Position numbers and translations under genes: made by a program. The notes beneath the pieces were generated by a model. That model was not told the DNA's origin, did not search any database, and saw only the letters and a program-made list of their open reading frames with translations. Positions 8,785 to 19,654 of a stretch of DNA of 64,000 bases are shown here, one piece after another. Every line of letters starts with the position of its first letter. The stretch's first letter is position 1. The stretch is from Sporosarcina luteola (GTDB taxonomy: Bacteria; Bacillota; Bacilli; Bacillales_A; Planococcaceae): contig NZ_JAMBNV010000001.1 of NCBI RefSeq assembly GCF_023715245.1, positions 1,798,001 through 1,862,000 on the forward strand, read 5' to 3'.

Positions 8785-10430
8785 ACACGTTCACCGACCT
8801 TTCCTTCAGCTTCTTTTATATGCTGCTCCAATTGGGAGAGATAGAGCTCTTTCGTGTCTTCGGAATAGGAAAGGATAGCTCCCATATAGTCCGTTGCCGC
8901 CTCTTTATACAGTTTGACAAACGCGATGTTGAAATAGAGATCCCCCTTCCTTCTAATGAAAAAGTCAGAAGGCGTCATTGCCATTTCATTATGGATCGAG
9001 TAGAGGATTTCCGCTTTCCATATAGCGGGTAAAACTGTTTTCTCTGTTGATACCGCACTTACATAGGTAAAAACATGATCGACATTCGATCCGTACAAGG
9101 AGGCAAGCGCGCGTCCTTCTTCCTTAGTAAGTCCATATAATTCAGCTTCATTCGATTTGCTCTCGATAAAGTTTGCGAACTGTTCTTCACTCTCGAAATC
9201 TCCCCCGGCCAACGGGAGATATTCCGTTACGCATGGGCCGAACGAAGTTGTCGGAAACCTCTTTATGACATGGTCTACGACGGTTTCAGCCATTTTGCGA
9301 TAGCCGGTCAATTTGCCGCCAGCAATCGTTATCAATCCCGTTCCTGCTTCCCAAATTTCATCTTTCCTTGAAATTTCGGATGCATCCTTCCCTTCTTCGT
9401 AAATTAGCGGCCGAACACCTGCCCAAGTCGACTCGACATCATTGCGATCCGCTTTGACTGAAGGGAACATGTAATGAAGTGCATCTAGAAGATATGCGAT
9501 GTCTTCTTCGGTTGCAACCGGATTAGCCCGATCACCATCGAAGAAGGTATCTGTCGTTCCAATATAGGCTTTATTGCCCCTTGGGACTGCAAAAATCATC
9601 CTGCCGTCAGGCGAATCAAAATAGATTGCTTGCTGCAGAGGAAATATCGACTTATCGATTACAATATGGGTTCCTTTTGTCAATCGTAGCCGTTTGTCAT
9701 TAGACACTTCGTCCTTCCCACGCACTTCATCCACCCAAGGGCCTGTCGCATTGACGACTACGGAAGCGCTTATGTCTATTACTTCTCCAGTGAGCATATC
9801 CCGGGCAGAGACACCTGCCACTTTTTTGTCTTGATACGTAAATTGCTCGACTTTCAAATAATTGAGGCAAAGAGCGCCTTTTTGGGCAGCTTTCTTCAAT
9901 ACTTCGATTGTCAACCGTGCATCGTCAGTACGGTATTCCACATAATGTCCACCGCCAAGCAAACCGTCTTCCCTTACTAACGGCTCCATTTCAAGCGTCT
10001 CTTCAGGTGACAGCATTTCACGGCGCTCCTCTTTTTTCACACCCGCCAATTTATCATAGACGAATAGTCCAGCAGAAGTTGTCAGCTTTCCGAATGAGCC
10101 GCCTTTATGAAAGGGAAGAAGCATCCGCTCAGGCTCCGTCACATGAAGGGCATTCCGATAGACGATATCCCTTTCCTTCCCGGTTTCGGAAACGATTTTT
10201 AACTCCATCTGCTTTAAATAACGCAGGCCACCATGGATGAGTTTCGTCGATCGGCTTGAAGTACCCGCCGCAAAATCCTGCATGTCGAGTAGTGCGACGG
10301 ACAATCCCCTCGTCACTGCGTCAAGAGCAATGCCGGCACCGGTGATTCCACCGCCAATGATAAGCAGGTCAAACTGATAGTCGCGCATGAACTGCTTCAC
10401 TTTCGGTCTTGTGATCGATGATAACATCAT
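8781..10430 (-). CDS. glpD: Aerobic glycerol-3-phosphate dehydrogenase GlpD
   Basis: GlpD is an FAD flavoprotein at the membrane that oxidises glycerol-3-phosphate to dihydroxyacetone phosphate and passes electrons to quinone. The 549-residue product shows the dinucleotide-binding motif LIIGGGITGAGIALDA, SSRSTKLIHGGLRYLK, and the FAD end motif GLITIAGGKLTGYRKMAE. The start is the ATG at 10430 with GGAGGAG before it, overlapping the end of glpK. It forms a tight row glpK-glpD-hydrolase-miaA. Confidence 0.96.
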   Translation of the reverse strand: MMLSSITRPKVKQFMRDYQFDLLIIGGGITGAGIALDAVTRGLSVALLDMQDFAAGTSSRSTKLIHGGLRYLKQMELKIVSETGKERDIVYRNALHVTEPERMLLPFHKGGSFGKLTTSAGLFVYDKLAGVKKEERREMLSPEETLEMEPLVREDGLLGGGHYVEYRTDDARLTIEVLKKAAQKGALCLNYLKVEQFTYQDKKVAGVSARDMLTGEVIDISASVVVNATGPWVDEVRGKDEVSNDKRLRLTKGTHIVIDKSIFPLQQAIYFDSPDGRMIFAVPRGNKAYIGTTDTFFDGDRANPVATEEDIAYLLDALHYMFPSVKADRNDVESTWAGVRPLIYEEGKDASEISRKDEIWEAGTGLITIAGGKLTGYRKMAETVVDHVIKRFPTTSFGPCVTEYLPLAGGDFESEEQFANFIESKSNEAELYGLTKEEGRALASLYGSNVDHVFTYVSAVSTEKTVLPAIWKAEILYSIHNEMAMTPSDFFIRRKGDLYFNIAFVKLYKEAATDYMGAILSYSEDTKELYLSQLEQHIKEAEGKVGERV

Positions 10431-10444
10431 TCGCTCTCCTCCAG

Positions 10445-11983
<1,539 letters not shown>

Positions 11984-13873
11984 TTACATTACCCTCTTAA
12001 ACATCTTTTCAATTTCATAAGTTGTAAAATGGATTAGGACTGGACGTCCATGCGGGCATGTATACGGATTCTCCGCAAGCGACAAATCGTTGAGAAGTCT
12101 TTCCATGTCTGCAATCGATAAATGATGATTCGCTTTGATGGAACGTTTGCAGCTCATCATGATTGCCGTCTCCTCCCGTAATTTTCCGATATCGGTTTTC
12201 CGATTCGTCAGAACCTGCTCTATCAGTTCTTCGATAAGAGTCGACGCTTCTCCTGCCGGAAACCATGCCGGATATTCTTTTACTGTATATGAAGACGGTC
12301 CGAATTCCTCCAGAAAGACACCGACTTCATTCAACGCTTCCAGGTTCTCCTCTATTTTCACCATTTCGTCCCCGGAATAATGGAAGATGAGTGGCATTAG
12401 CAACATTTGCCTTTCATCCTCTTCTACTTTACTTAATTTATCCCTGAAGAATTCGTATTTGATCCTCTCTTGAGCAGCATGCTGATCGATCATATAAAAT
12501 CCGTCTTCGTTTTGAGCGACGATGTACGTGCCATGGACTTGCCCGACTGGTACGAGTGGCGGGAATCTTTTTTCCTTTGTTTCAGTTGTCGTATTTATTT
12601 CCGGAACAGGTACTTCCTGGTCATTTACTATTTCCTGTACTTCCATTACCTGTTCGGGCTGATCCGCTTGCCCAGGTTCTTGCTTGACAGGTTCGTAAAC
12701 AGCTTGGAGCGGCTTCTTCTCAAACAGATTCGTTTCAAGTATCGACTCTTTCTGCTCAACTGCGGTTTTCTCTTGATCAACTTCTCTATCTTTCCAAGTA
12801 GGTGCCGGCCGGAAGTCATTCCAAATTGTCACTTGCTCCGAAGGCATTTTCTTGACCGGTTCCCGTTTCACGGCATCAGGAACGATAATTGACCGTTTCA
12901 CCGCATCTCGGACAGACGATTTGATGAGGTCAAACAGTTCGCCCTCTTTGCTCATGCGAATATGCTGTTTGGAAGGATGCACGTTGACATCCGTCAAAAA
13001 CGGGTCAGTTTCTACGTTGATGACAGCAATCGGGTACCTGCCGATTGGCAAATAGGTATGAAGGCCATCGATTACAGCCTGGTTTGCAGGATAACTCTTT
13101 ACCCATCTTCCATTTACAATGAGTGTCATATAGTTTTTGGATGCTCTTGTCATCTCAGGCAACGTGACGTATCCATCCACTTTGAAATCGGCGTTTCCAC
13201 CTGAAAATGGCACCATCTTTCGCGCTACTGCCATTCCATAAATATCAGTGAGTACTCTCCTGCGATCCCCGCTGCCTGATGTATGCAGGACAGTTTGGCT
13301 GTGATGGGAGAGTTTAAAAGCGATTCGAGGATGACTGAGCGCTAGTCTGTTGACGAGATCGATCGTATGTCCAAGCTCTGTCTGGATCGTCTTCATATAT
13401 TTCAACCTGGCGGGCGTGTTGTAAAAAAGTTGGGAAACGGTCATGTCGGTCCCTTTTCTGAACGCTGCGTTGGATTGCTTGAGAAGAAGCCCGCCGTCAA
13501 TTTGCACTTCGGTCCCTTCAGTTTCACCGTCCGACGTAAAGAGGCTGACCTTAGATACGGAAGCAATACTGGCAAGCGCCTCACCTCTGAATCCTAACGT
13601 CCTGATCCGGAACAAATCATGTTCATTCGATATTTTGCTCGTTGCGTGGCGCTCAAATGCAAGGACGGCATCGTGACGTGACATCCCTTTTCCATTATCG
13701 GTCACCCGAATAGAAGTGAGCCCAGCTTCCTCAAGTGCGATCTCAATCGAAGTGCTGCCCGCATCAATCGAGTTCTCCACTAATTCCTTCACAATCGAAG
13801 CCGGTCTCTCGACGACTTCCCCTGCGGCAATTTTATTGGACAATGAATCGTCCATGACTGAAATGATATCCAC
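11984..13873 (-). CDS. mutL: DNA mismatch repair protein MutL (endonuclease type)
   Basis: The 629-residue protein has a GHKL ATPase domain (IVKELVENSIDAGST, VTDNGKGM, TLGFRGEALASI) and an acid, proline and glutamine-rich linker around residues 350-430. The C-terminal domain carries the metal-dependent nickase motif DQHAAQERIKYE, SCKRSIKAN and CPHGRPVLIHF. QMLLMP occupies the place of the sliding-clamp binding motif in B. subtilis MutL. The start is a GTG with AAAGGAGG before it. It follows mutS by 65 bases. Confidence 0.97.
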   Translation of the reverse strand: MDIISVMDDSLSNKIAAGEVVERPASIVKELVENSIDAGSTSIEIALEEAGLTSIRVTDNGKGMSRHDAVLAFERHATSKISNEHDLFRIRTLGFRGEALASIASVSKVSLFTSDGETEGTEVQIDGGLLLKQSNAAFRKGTDMTVSQLFYNTPARLKYMKTIQTELGHTIDLVNRLALSHPRIAFKLSHHSQTVLHTSGSGDRRRVLTDIYGMAVARKMVPFSGGNADFKVDGYVTLPEMTRASKNYMTLIVNGRWVKSYPANQAVIDGLHTYLPIGRYPIAVINVETDPFLTDVNVHPSKQHIRMSKEGELFDLIKSSVRDAVKRSIIVPDAVKREPVKKMPSEQVTIWNDFRPAPTWKDREVDQEKTAVEQKESILETNLFEKKPLQAVYEPVKQEPGQADQPEQVMEVQEIVNDQEVPVPEINTTTETKEKRFPPLVPVGQVHGTYIVAQNEDGFYMIDQHAAQERIKYEFFRDKLSKVEEDERQMLLMPLIFHYSGDEMVKIEENLEALNEVGVFLEEFGPSSYTVKEYPAWFPAGEASTLIEELIEQVLTNRKTDIGKLREETAIMMSCKRSIKANHHLSIADMERLLNDLSLAENPYTCPHGRPVLIHFTTYEIEKMFKRVM

Positions 13874-13938
13874 TGGATCCCTCCTTTTGTCATCTGGTCG
13901 TAGTAATGAATATCAATAGGCTAGCGGGATGTAAATGA

Positions 13939-16509
13939 TTAGTCCGCTCGCGTGGCCTTAGTTAATTGCTTCTGCCAATCTAGGATCAAGTTCATTGCTT
14001 GCATTGGCGTCAAGTTCAGCAAGTCTGCCTGTTCCATCTGTTCCAACACGGACTTGTCCACTTCCGATAGCGGATCGGCTTCTTCCTGTAAATCGAAGAA
14101 TGTCAATTGTTCGGATGGTGAAGTCACGGCACTGGACTGTTCTGCGCTTTCAAAAGCATCAAGCAGCTTTTTCGCACGGACTACAATCGTTTCCGGAAGG
14201 CCTGCCAGTTGGGCAACGTGAATCCCATAACTCTTATCCGCCGGTCCCGCCATCACTTTGTGGAGGAAGACAACTCTCCCTTCCTGCTCCATAGCGGCGA
14301 CATGGACATTCGAAAGCCTTTCCAATTCCATGTCAAGCTTTGTGAGCTCATGATAATGTGTCGAAAACAAAGTATTTGCGCCAATTTCATCATGGATGAA
14401 TTCCATCATCGCCTGAGCAAGAGACATTCCGTCGTACGTAGATGTTCCTCTCCCGATTTCATCGAAGAGAAGCAAACTGTTTCCAGTTGCATTTGCAATC
14501 GCGTATTTAGACTCCATCATTTCCATCATGAATGTGCTTTGGCCTGATGCAAGATCATCCGCCGCGCCAATTCTTGTGAAAATCTGGTCCGTCACGGGAA
14601 GAGTGGCGGATTCGCATGGTACATAGCAGCCTATTTGAGCCATGATGACCGTCAAAGCGACTTGCCGCATGAATGTACTTTTACCGGACATGTTCGGTCC
14701 GGTGATGAGCAGCATGTTTGCCTCTTCAGTCAATGTGCAGCTGTTCGGTACGTATAATGAATGATCCATCATTTTCTCTACGACCGGGTGTCTTCCGTTT
14801 TTTATTTCTAATGCCCGTCCGTCATGGAATTGCGGTCTGACGAACCGTTGTTTTTCGGACACCTCAGCAAATGAAAGCAGGACGTCCAACTCAGATAGGA
14901 CACTTGCCAATTGTTGGACTCTTCGAATATGATTTTTCATTTCATCACGCACAGCGCAGAATAGGCTATATTCCAGCTCTTGACCTTCCGCTTCAGCGTT
15001 CAGAATCAAGTCTTCCTTTTCCTTCAACTCGGACGTAATATAACGCTCCGCATTGGCAAGGGTCTGCTTACGTTCATAACGGGTCAAATCCGCCAGATGG
15101 ATATTGGATTTCGTAATTTCAATGAAATAGCCGAAAATGCGGTTGTATCCGATTTTCAAATTTTTAATACCTGTACGTTCACGCTCATCGCGTTCAAGCC
15201 CTGCAAGCCATTCTTTGCCGTTTCTCGACGCATCCCTGTATTGATCAAGCTTATCGTGATAACCGTCTTTTATGATGCCGCCTTCTTTTACAGAAAGAGG
15301 CGGATTTTCCGCAATCGATTTCTCCAACAGTTCGAGTGCTTCTGAACATGGGTCAATCTGCTCGGAAAATTGTTGCAGACGCTCGTGACCGGACTGCTGA
15401 AGCGCGTTTTTCAAATGAGGCACACGTCGAAGGGAATTACGTAGCTGTGCTAGATCCCTGCCGCTTGCACTTCCCATGGAAATCCTTCCCGTCAAACGTT
15501 CAAGGTCATATACTTCTTTCAAGGATGTTTTCAAATCGTCACGAAGAAAGTAATCCTCAATCAAGTCCGACACGATTGTAAGTCTATCTTCAATAGCAGT
15601 CCTGTTGGCAAGAGGCTGATGAATCCATATTCTCAGTTTCCTAGCCCCCATCGCTGTTGATGTCTCATCTAGTAGCCAGAATAGAGTTCCTTCCTTGCTT
15701 CCGCTCCGGATTGATTGGACTAGCTCTAAATTGCGCATCGAATTGGCATCGATAGAAAGTTTGCCTGATTTCTGTATGTATTCAAAAGGACGTAAATGCT
15801 CCAAAGAAGACTTTTGAGTACGTTTCAAATAAGAAATCAGAATGTCGCACGCCTCAACCAACTCAAGTGGAACTTGCGATCGGATGTCTGTGGAGCTATC
15901 ATCACTCTCCCCATTTTCCATCGAGAGGACAATATCTCTTTTGGCCATCCATTCATTTAGGGTGATATGCAATCGTTCCCGGACAACGATTTCCTTCATT
16001 CCAAGTGCCTCAATCTCGGCTATCAATGTTCGCTCATCGCCTGAAACGATTTCAGTTTTCCCCTCACCTGTGGCAAGATCGACATACGCTAGTGCATAAC
16101 GTCTTTCATCAAGCTGGTCAGCAGCCCCGATAAAATGGTTTGCATTGGCATCCAAGGATTTCCCTTCTGTTATTGTGCCCGGCGTAACGACTTTCACGAC
16201 TTCCCTTTTCACAATTCCTTTCGCCGCTCTAGGGTCCTCCGTCTGTTCACAGATTGCGACTTTATGGCCTTTTGAGACCAAGGTCTCGATATAGCCTTCA
16301 GCTGAATGGTAAGGCACTCCGCACATCGGAATTTTATCCGTGCTTCCGCCATCCCTGCTCGTCAATGTAATTTCCAGGATATTGGATGCTTCTATCGCAT
16401 CGTTGAAAAATAATTCATAGAAGTCGCCCAACCGGAAAAAGAGGAACGCATCCTCATGTTCCGATTTCACTTGTAAGTATTGTTGAATCATTGGTGTGTA
16501 TGTAGTCAT
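13939..16509 (-). CDS. mutS: DNA mismatch repair protein MutS
   Basis: MutS recognises mispairs and recruits MutL. The 856-residue protein has the N-terminal mismatch-binding motif in RLGDFYELFF (the F-x-E motif), a lever and clamp region, the Walker A GPNMSGKST near residue 601, and the Walker B LLLFDEIGRGTSTYDG near residue 676. The C-terminal tail contains QLTFFDLQEEADP, similar to the beta-clamp binding site of B. subtilis MutS. The ATG has GAGG upstream. Length is normal. Confidence 0.97.
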   Translation of the reverse strand: MTTYTPMIQQYLQVKSEHEDAFLFFRLGDFYELFFNDAIEASNILEITLTSRDGGSTDKIPMCGVPYHSAEGYIETLVSKGHKVAICEQTEDPRAAKGIVKREVVKVVTPGTITEGKSLDANANHFIGAADQLDERRYALAYVDLATGEGKTEIVSGDERTLIAEIEALGMKEIVVRERLHITLNEWMAKRDIVLSMENGESDDSSTDIRSQVPLELVEACDILISYLKRTQKSSLEHLRPFEYIQKSGKLSIDANSMRNLELVQSIRSGSKEGTLFWLLDETSTAMGARKLRIWIHQPLANRTAIEDRLTIVSDLIEDYFLRDDLKTSLKEVYDLERLTGRISMGSASGRDLAQLRNSLRRVPHLKNALQQSGHERLQQFSEQIDPCSEALELLEKSIAENPPLSVKEGGIIKDGYHDKLDQYRDASRNGKEWLAGLERDERERTGIKNLKIGYNRIFGYFIEITKSNIHLADLTRYERKQTLANAERYITSELKEKEDLILNAEAEGQELEYSLFCAVRDEMKNHIRRVQQLASVLSELDVLLSFAEVSEKQRFVRPQFHDGRALEIKNGRHPVVEKMMDHSLYVPNSCTLTEEANMLLITGPNMSGKSTFMRQVALTVIMAQIGCYVPCESATLPVTDQIFTRIGAADDLASGQSTFMMEMMESKYAIANATGNSLLLFDEIGRGTSTYDGMSLAQAMMEFIHDEIGANTLFSTHYHELTKLDMELERLSNVHVAAMEQEGRVVFLHKVMAGPADKSYGIHVAQLAGLPETIVVRAKKLLDAFESAEQSSAVTSPSEQLTFFDLQEEADPLSEVDKSVLEQMEQADLLNLTPMQAMNLILDWQKQLTKATRAD

Positions 16510-16600
16510 TCCAGAACCTCGCTAATCTCGCATTTTCTTATATTATATCAAAACATGCTGCTCCAAAGTAACAAAGAGAAAAAGCCGGAGTTATCACAAT

Positions 16601-16629
16601 AAAAAAAAGCCGGATGCTCCTTCCGGCTT
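16601..16629 (-). terminator. Terminator of cotE overlapping its stop codon
   Basis: AAGCCGGA (16607-16614) pairs with TCCGGCTT (16622-16629). On the minus strand it is followed by a run of eight U. The first arm overlaps the cotE stop codon. Confidence 0.85.
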
Positions 16630-17206
16630 AAAACGGGCGTGAATCTTTTCCTCTGTCCTCATGTCGCTTCTCTTCGTCTGCTTTGTGGTGGTCATGTTCA
16701 TGGCTATGGCCATGATGAGAAGATGATTCATCCTTGAATGACCATTCCTCTTCAAACTGATGCGGATGGACAGTGATACACACTTTTGTTTCTCCAACGA
16801 CTTCCGCTACCAATTCCCTTTCCACTTTAATGATGAACTTTTCCCCGCACTCCGAGATGAGCGCCTCTGTGCAATTAGGATGTTGGACAACATTGACAAT
16901 GATCTCTTCTTGGCCGGATACCGGTTCGTCCCGATAGTGAAGCCTAATCTTATCCTTATACGGCACCGATTCCGAAAAGACGGATGTTTTTGAGTGGTCA
17001 TGGTGCGAATACCATACATTCACATCAAATTTACCTGTCACTTCGATGTATCGCCCCACTTTTTTTGCATGATGCGTGTGGTTGATCACCCAACAGCCCA
17101 ATATGCTTGATGGATTATTCGGCGGCTTCAGAGAGACATTCGATTCCGTCCGCAGCTTCCCTTTTGCAATGACTGCCTTCGTCACAATTTGCCGTAAATT
17201 CTTCAG
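16628..17206 (-). CDS. cotE: CotE, outer spore coat morphogenetic protein
   Basis: CotE directs outer coat assembly on the forespore surface in the mother cell. The family core is clear: TKAVIAKGK, PSSILGCWVINH, DVNVWYSHHDHSKT, HPNCTEA and VAEVVGETKV. The chosen start is a CTG at 17206. It lies seven bases after a perfect AAGGAGG and gives a seven-residue lead before TKAV, the same as I recall in B. subtilis CotE. The next start codon, GTG at 17185, is 28 bases from that site. The C-terminus, normally acidic, holds a histidine cluster (SSHHGHSHEHDHHK). The protein would be 192 residues. Confidence 0.93.
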   Translation of the reverse strand: MKNLRQIVTKAVIAKGKLRTESNVSLKPPNNPSSILGCWVINHTHHAKKVGRYIEVTGKFDVNVWYSHHDHSKTSVFSESVPYKDKIRLHYRDEPVSGQEEIIVNVVQHPNCTEALISECGEKFIIKVERELVAEVVGETKVCITVHPHQFEEEWSFKDESSSHHGHSHEHDHHKADEEKRHEDRGKDSRPF

Positions 17207-17234
17207 TTCGTTTCCTCCTTCGTTAACGTCTATT

Positions 17235-17263
17235 TATCCTATGCACCAGAAGCCCAGAAAGTG
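17235..17263 (-). promoter_or_regulatory. Possible sigma-E/sigma-K promoter of cotE
   Basis: On the minus strand CATAGGATA (17235-17243) fits the CATA-N3-TA -10 of the mother-cell sigma factors. An AC-containing -35 (17261-17263) lies 17 bases upstream. cotE is known in B. subtilis to use sigma-E and sigma-K promoters. Confidence 0.5.
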
Positions 17264-17298
17264 AAAAAAACCGACGAGGAAATTATCCTCATCGGTTT
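17263..17298 (-). terminator. Terminator of miaB-ricA
   Basis: AAACCGACGAGGA (17268-17280) pairs with TCCTCATCGGTTT (17286-17298) with one mismatch. A run of seven U on the minus strand follows. It starts four bases after ricA. Confidence 0.85.
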
Positions 17299-17301
17299 AC
17301 A

Positions 17302-17736
17302 TTATGATAACGGCTTATGCTGCGTACTTCTGACGTATGATCCGGTTTCTCCGCGACGTACATCTCCGCCTGTGGATTCAATGATTTCATCCGTCACACT
17401 ATTGGCGATCGTGTTCGACACCAACTGGAGAAGTTGGTTCACGTCAAGCTGAGATTGCTTGAATTCCTGTACAATCGGCACTTCGTCGATTTCCGCTTGA
17501 ATCGTCTCGATTTTTCCCTCGATGATTGCAAGGGCCCTCTCTTTTTCGTACATTTGGAAGTTAACCGCTTGCGTTTGTAATGATTTCAAGCTCGCAATTT
17601 TTTCGCGGATTTTTTGGTTTTCATTAATTTGTGCTTCTGCACGTTTGAAGAATTCGACTTGCTCTGTATTAGCGATCATATGCGCAATTTCCCGGGCCTT
17701 TTCGATTATCTCTTCTTTTGAATAAAGTTTTTCCAT
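17302..17736 (-). CDS. ricA: RicA (YmcA), RNase Y-associated regulator
   Basis: RicA works with RicF and RicT to steer RNase Y maturation of mRNAs and to promote biofilm, competence and sporulation in B. subtilis. The 144-residue helical protein matches the YlbF/YmcA family: YSKEEIIEKAREIAHMIANT, FFKRAEAQINENQKI and the C-terminal DEIIESTGGDVRRGETGSY. The ATG at 17736 shares a base with the miaB stop (TAATG). There is no cysteine anywhere in the protein, which is worth noting because a C-terminal RicA cysteine has been linked to the complex's iron-sulfur cluster in B. subtilis (from memory). Confidence 0.92.
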   Translation of the reverse strand: MEKLYSKEEIIEKAREIAHMIANTEQVEFFKRAEAQINENQKIREKIASLKSLQTQAVNFQMYEKERALAIIEGKIETIQAEIDEVPIVQEFKQSQLDVNQLLQLVSNTIANSVTDEIIESTGGDVRRGETGSYVRSTQHKPLS

Positions 17737-19286
17737 TATGACATCACCTTTTCCTCTTTTACGACACCAATGAATTCGCCGTCGAGCGACCATGTTTTGG
17801 CCTCGATTATTTTTACATTGACAATTTCTCCGATCACCGAACGTGGCGCCTTGAAATTGACAAGTTTATTCTTCTCTGTATAACCGGCAAGGACATCGGG
17901 GTTCCTTTTACTTTCTCCCTCGACAAGTACCTTGACTGTTTTACCTTTGTACGGCTTCATCGCTTCCGCCGACATATCATTGACGAGTTTGTTCAGCCGT
18001 TGCAGGCGCTCCTTTTTCACTTCCATCGGAATATTATCCACCATCTTGGCAGCAGGCGTTCCTTCGCGTGGAGAATAAATATACGTATACGCCATTTCGA
18101 ATCCTACTTCTTTATACAAAGATAGCGTTTCCTCAAACTGCTCGTCCGTCTCGTTCGGGAAGCCAACAATGATATCCGTTGTCAATGTAACATTCGGAAT
18201 AGCCGCCTTAATTTTAGCGACAAGTTCCAAAAATTGTTCCCTTGAATACTTCCGTGCCATGATTTTTAAAATATCGCTAGAACCCGATTGGACAGGTAAA
18301 TGGATATGATCAAGCAGGTTACCGCCTTTGGCAAGCACCTCGATGAGATGATCGTCGAAATCCCTCGGGTGGCTTGTTGTAAAACGGATCCGCGGAATAT
18401 CAATCTGGCGAAGGTCATCCATCAAATCACCTAGACGGTAATCGATATCCTCGAAATCTTTACCGTACGCATTGACGTTTTGCCCAAGGAGCATGATTTC
18501 CTTATATCCATTGGCGGCGAGTTGCCTCACTTCCTGGATGATATCTTGCGGACGTCTGCTGCGCTCTTTCCCGCGTGTATACGGTACGATGCAATACGTA
18601 CAAAACTTATCACAGCCGTACATGATGTTAACCCATGCTTTTATATTGCCATGGCGCACTTTTGGAAGGTTTTCAATGATGTCGCCTTCCTTCGACCATA
18701 CTTCGATGACCATTTCCTTCGACATATATGCTTCGTGAAGGATATTCGGCAATCTATGGATATTATGTGTGCCGAAAATCATATCGACTTGATCGTATGT
18801 CTTCAAGATTTTATTGACGACCGACTCTTCTTGTGACATGCAACCGCAGACGCCGATAAGCAAATCCGGCTTTTCAAGCTTCAACGGCTTCAGATGTCCC
18901 AATTCACCGAACACCTTGTTTTCTGCATTTTCACGAATCGCACATGTATTCAAAAGAATGACATCCGCATCGTTCACCGTGTCCGTCGCTTCGTAACCCA
19001 AACCTGTGAAGATGCCCGCCATCACCTCGGTATCGTGTTCGTTCATTTGACAGCCGTATGTACGGATATAAAACTTGCGTCCAGCACCCATGCCAAGAAA
19101 GCGCTCTTCAATTTGGAAATCGTCATGGTAGGAGATTTCTTCTTTCCCACGCTTTTTAGCATCCTTTAAGGATGGAGGTGTATAGACAGTTTCAAAATAT
19201 TTACTATAGTCCTTTTCCGGTGCAGATGCAGTTTTCACTGTATCTGGTTTGACAAGCCCGGCTTCCAGGCGTTGTTCTTCATTCAT
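17736..19286 (-). CDS. miaB: tRNA-2-methylthio-N6-dimethylallyladenosine synthase MiaB
   Basis: MiaB is a radical-SAM methylthiotransferase acting on i6A37 made by MiaA. Domain order in its 516 residues: an N-terminal UPF0004 domain with the three auxiliary-cluster cysteines ([30 protein letters not shown]); the radical-SAM motif [15 protein letters not shown]; and a C-terminal TRAM domain ([13 protein letters not shown]). The ATG at 19286 has AGGGGAAG upstream; longer in-frame extensions lack a ribosome site. It is coupled to ricA. Confidence 0.96.
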   Translation of the reverse strand: MNEEQRLEAGLVKPDTVKTASAPEKDYSKYFETVYTPPSLKDAKKRGKEEISYHDDFQIEERFLGMGAGRKFYIRTYGCQMNEHDTEVMAGIFTGLGYEATDTVNDADVILLNTCAIRENAENKVFGELGHLKPLKLEKPDLLIGVCGCMSQEESVVNKILKTYDQVDMIFGTHNIHRLPNILHEAYMSKEMVIEVWSKEGDIIENLPKVRHGNIKAWVNIMYGCDKFCTYCIVPYTRGKERSRRPQDIIQEVRQLAANGYKEIMLLGQNVNAYGKDFEDIDYRLGDLMDDLRQIDIPRIRFTTSHPRDFDDHLIEVLAKGGNLLDHIHLPVQSGSSDILKIMARKYSREQFLELVAKIKAAIPNVTLTTDIIVGFPNETDEQFEETLSLYKEVGFEMAYTYIYSPREGTPAAKMVDNIPMEVKKERLQRLNKLVNDMSAEAMKPYKGKTVKVLVEGESKRNPDVLAGYTEKNKLVNFKAPRSVIGEIVNVKIIEAKTWSLDGEFIGVVKEEKVMS

Positions 19287-19431
19287 GCAAAAACTTCCCC
19301 TTTCTTCAAACCTTGTGGGAATTGAACAGATTGACTTCATTATACATGAACATCTTTCCACTTTGAAGTGGCTAGATTTCTTGATTCATGAAATAACGGG
19401 TGTTTTGGGCAACTGTGTGACAGCTGCGGAT

Positions 19432-19599
19432 TATTTTGGGCGCCAGGGAAGGTTTATTGGGCGCTGGGCGGCTTGCTATGGACGTGGGATTGCTGCCTTT
19501 GGACGCGGAGTGGCTTGCTTTGGACACGGGATGGCTGACTTTGGACGCGGAGTGACTTGCTTTGGACGCGGAATGGCTGGCTTTGGACGCGATTATAAA
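19432..19599 (+). repeat. Tandem array of eight 21-bp repeats
   Basis: The eight consecutive units are 21 bases long. The consensus on plus is TGCTTTGGACGCGGAATGGCT. Units 3-7 are closest; the first two and the last are diverged. Because 21 is a multiple of three, a plus-strand frame reads heptapeptides of the type CFGRGMA with no stop. There is no start signal for that frame and it runs antisense into spoVS, so I treat the array as non-coding. Confidence 0.9.
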
Positions 19600-19639
19600 A
19601 AGCTGTCGAGAAAGTCATTTTTAGACTTTCTCGGCAGCT
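19597..19639 (-). terminator. Terminator of spoVS
   Basis: A 16-base arm at 19601-19616 pairs with 19624-19639 with one mismatch. UUUUUAUAA-like sequence follows on the minus strand. It directly abuts the 21-bp repeat array. Confidence 0.85.
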
Positions 19640-19654
19640 CTTGTTTTATTGCAT

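Larger units (their letters stand above)
19287..19654. other. Gap with no gene between miaB and spoVS
   Basis: This 368-bp stretch holds no supported gene. It contains an array of eight 21-bp repeats (19432-19599) and the spoVS terminator (19597-19639). tdh and kbl, which I recall here in B. subtilis, are absent. Confidence 0.75.
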
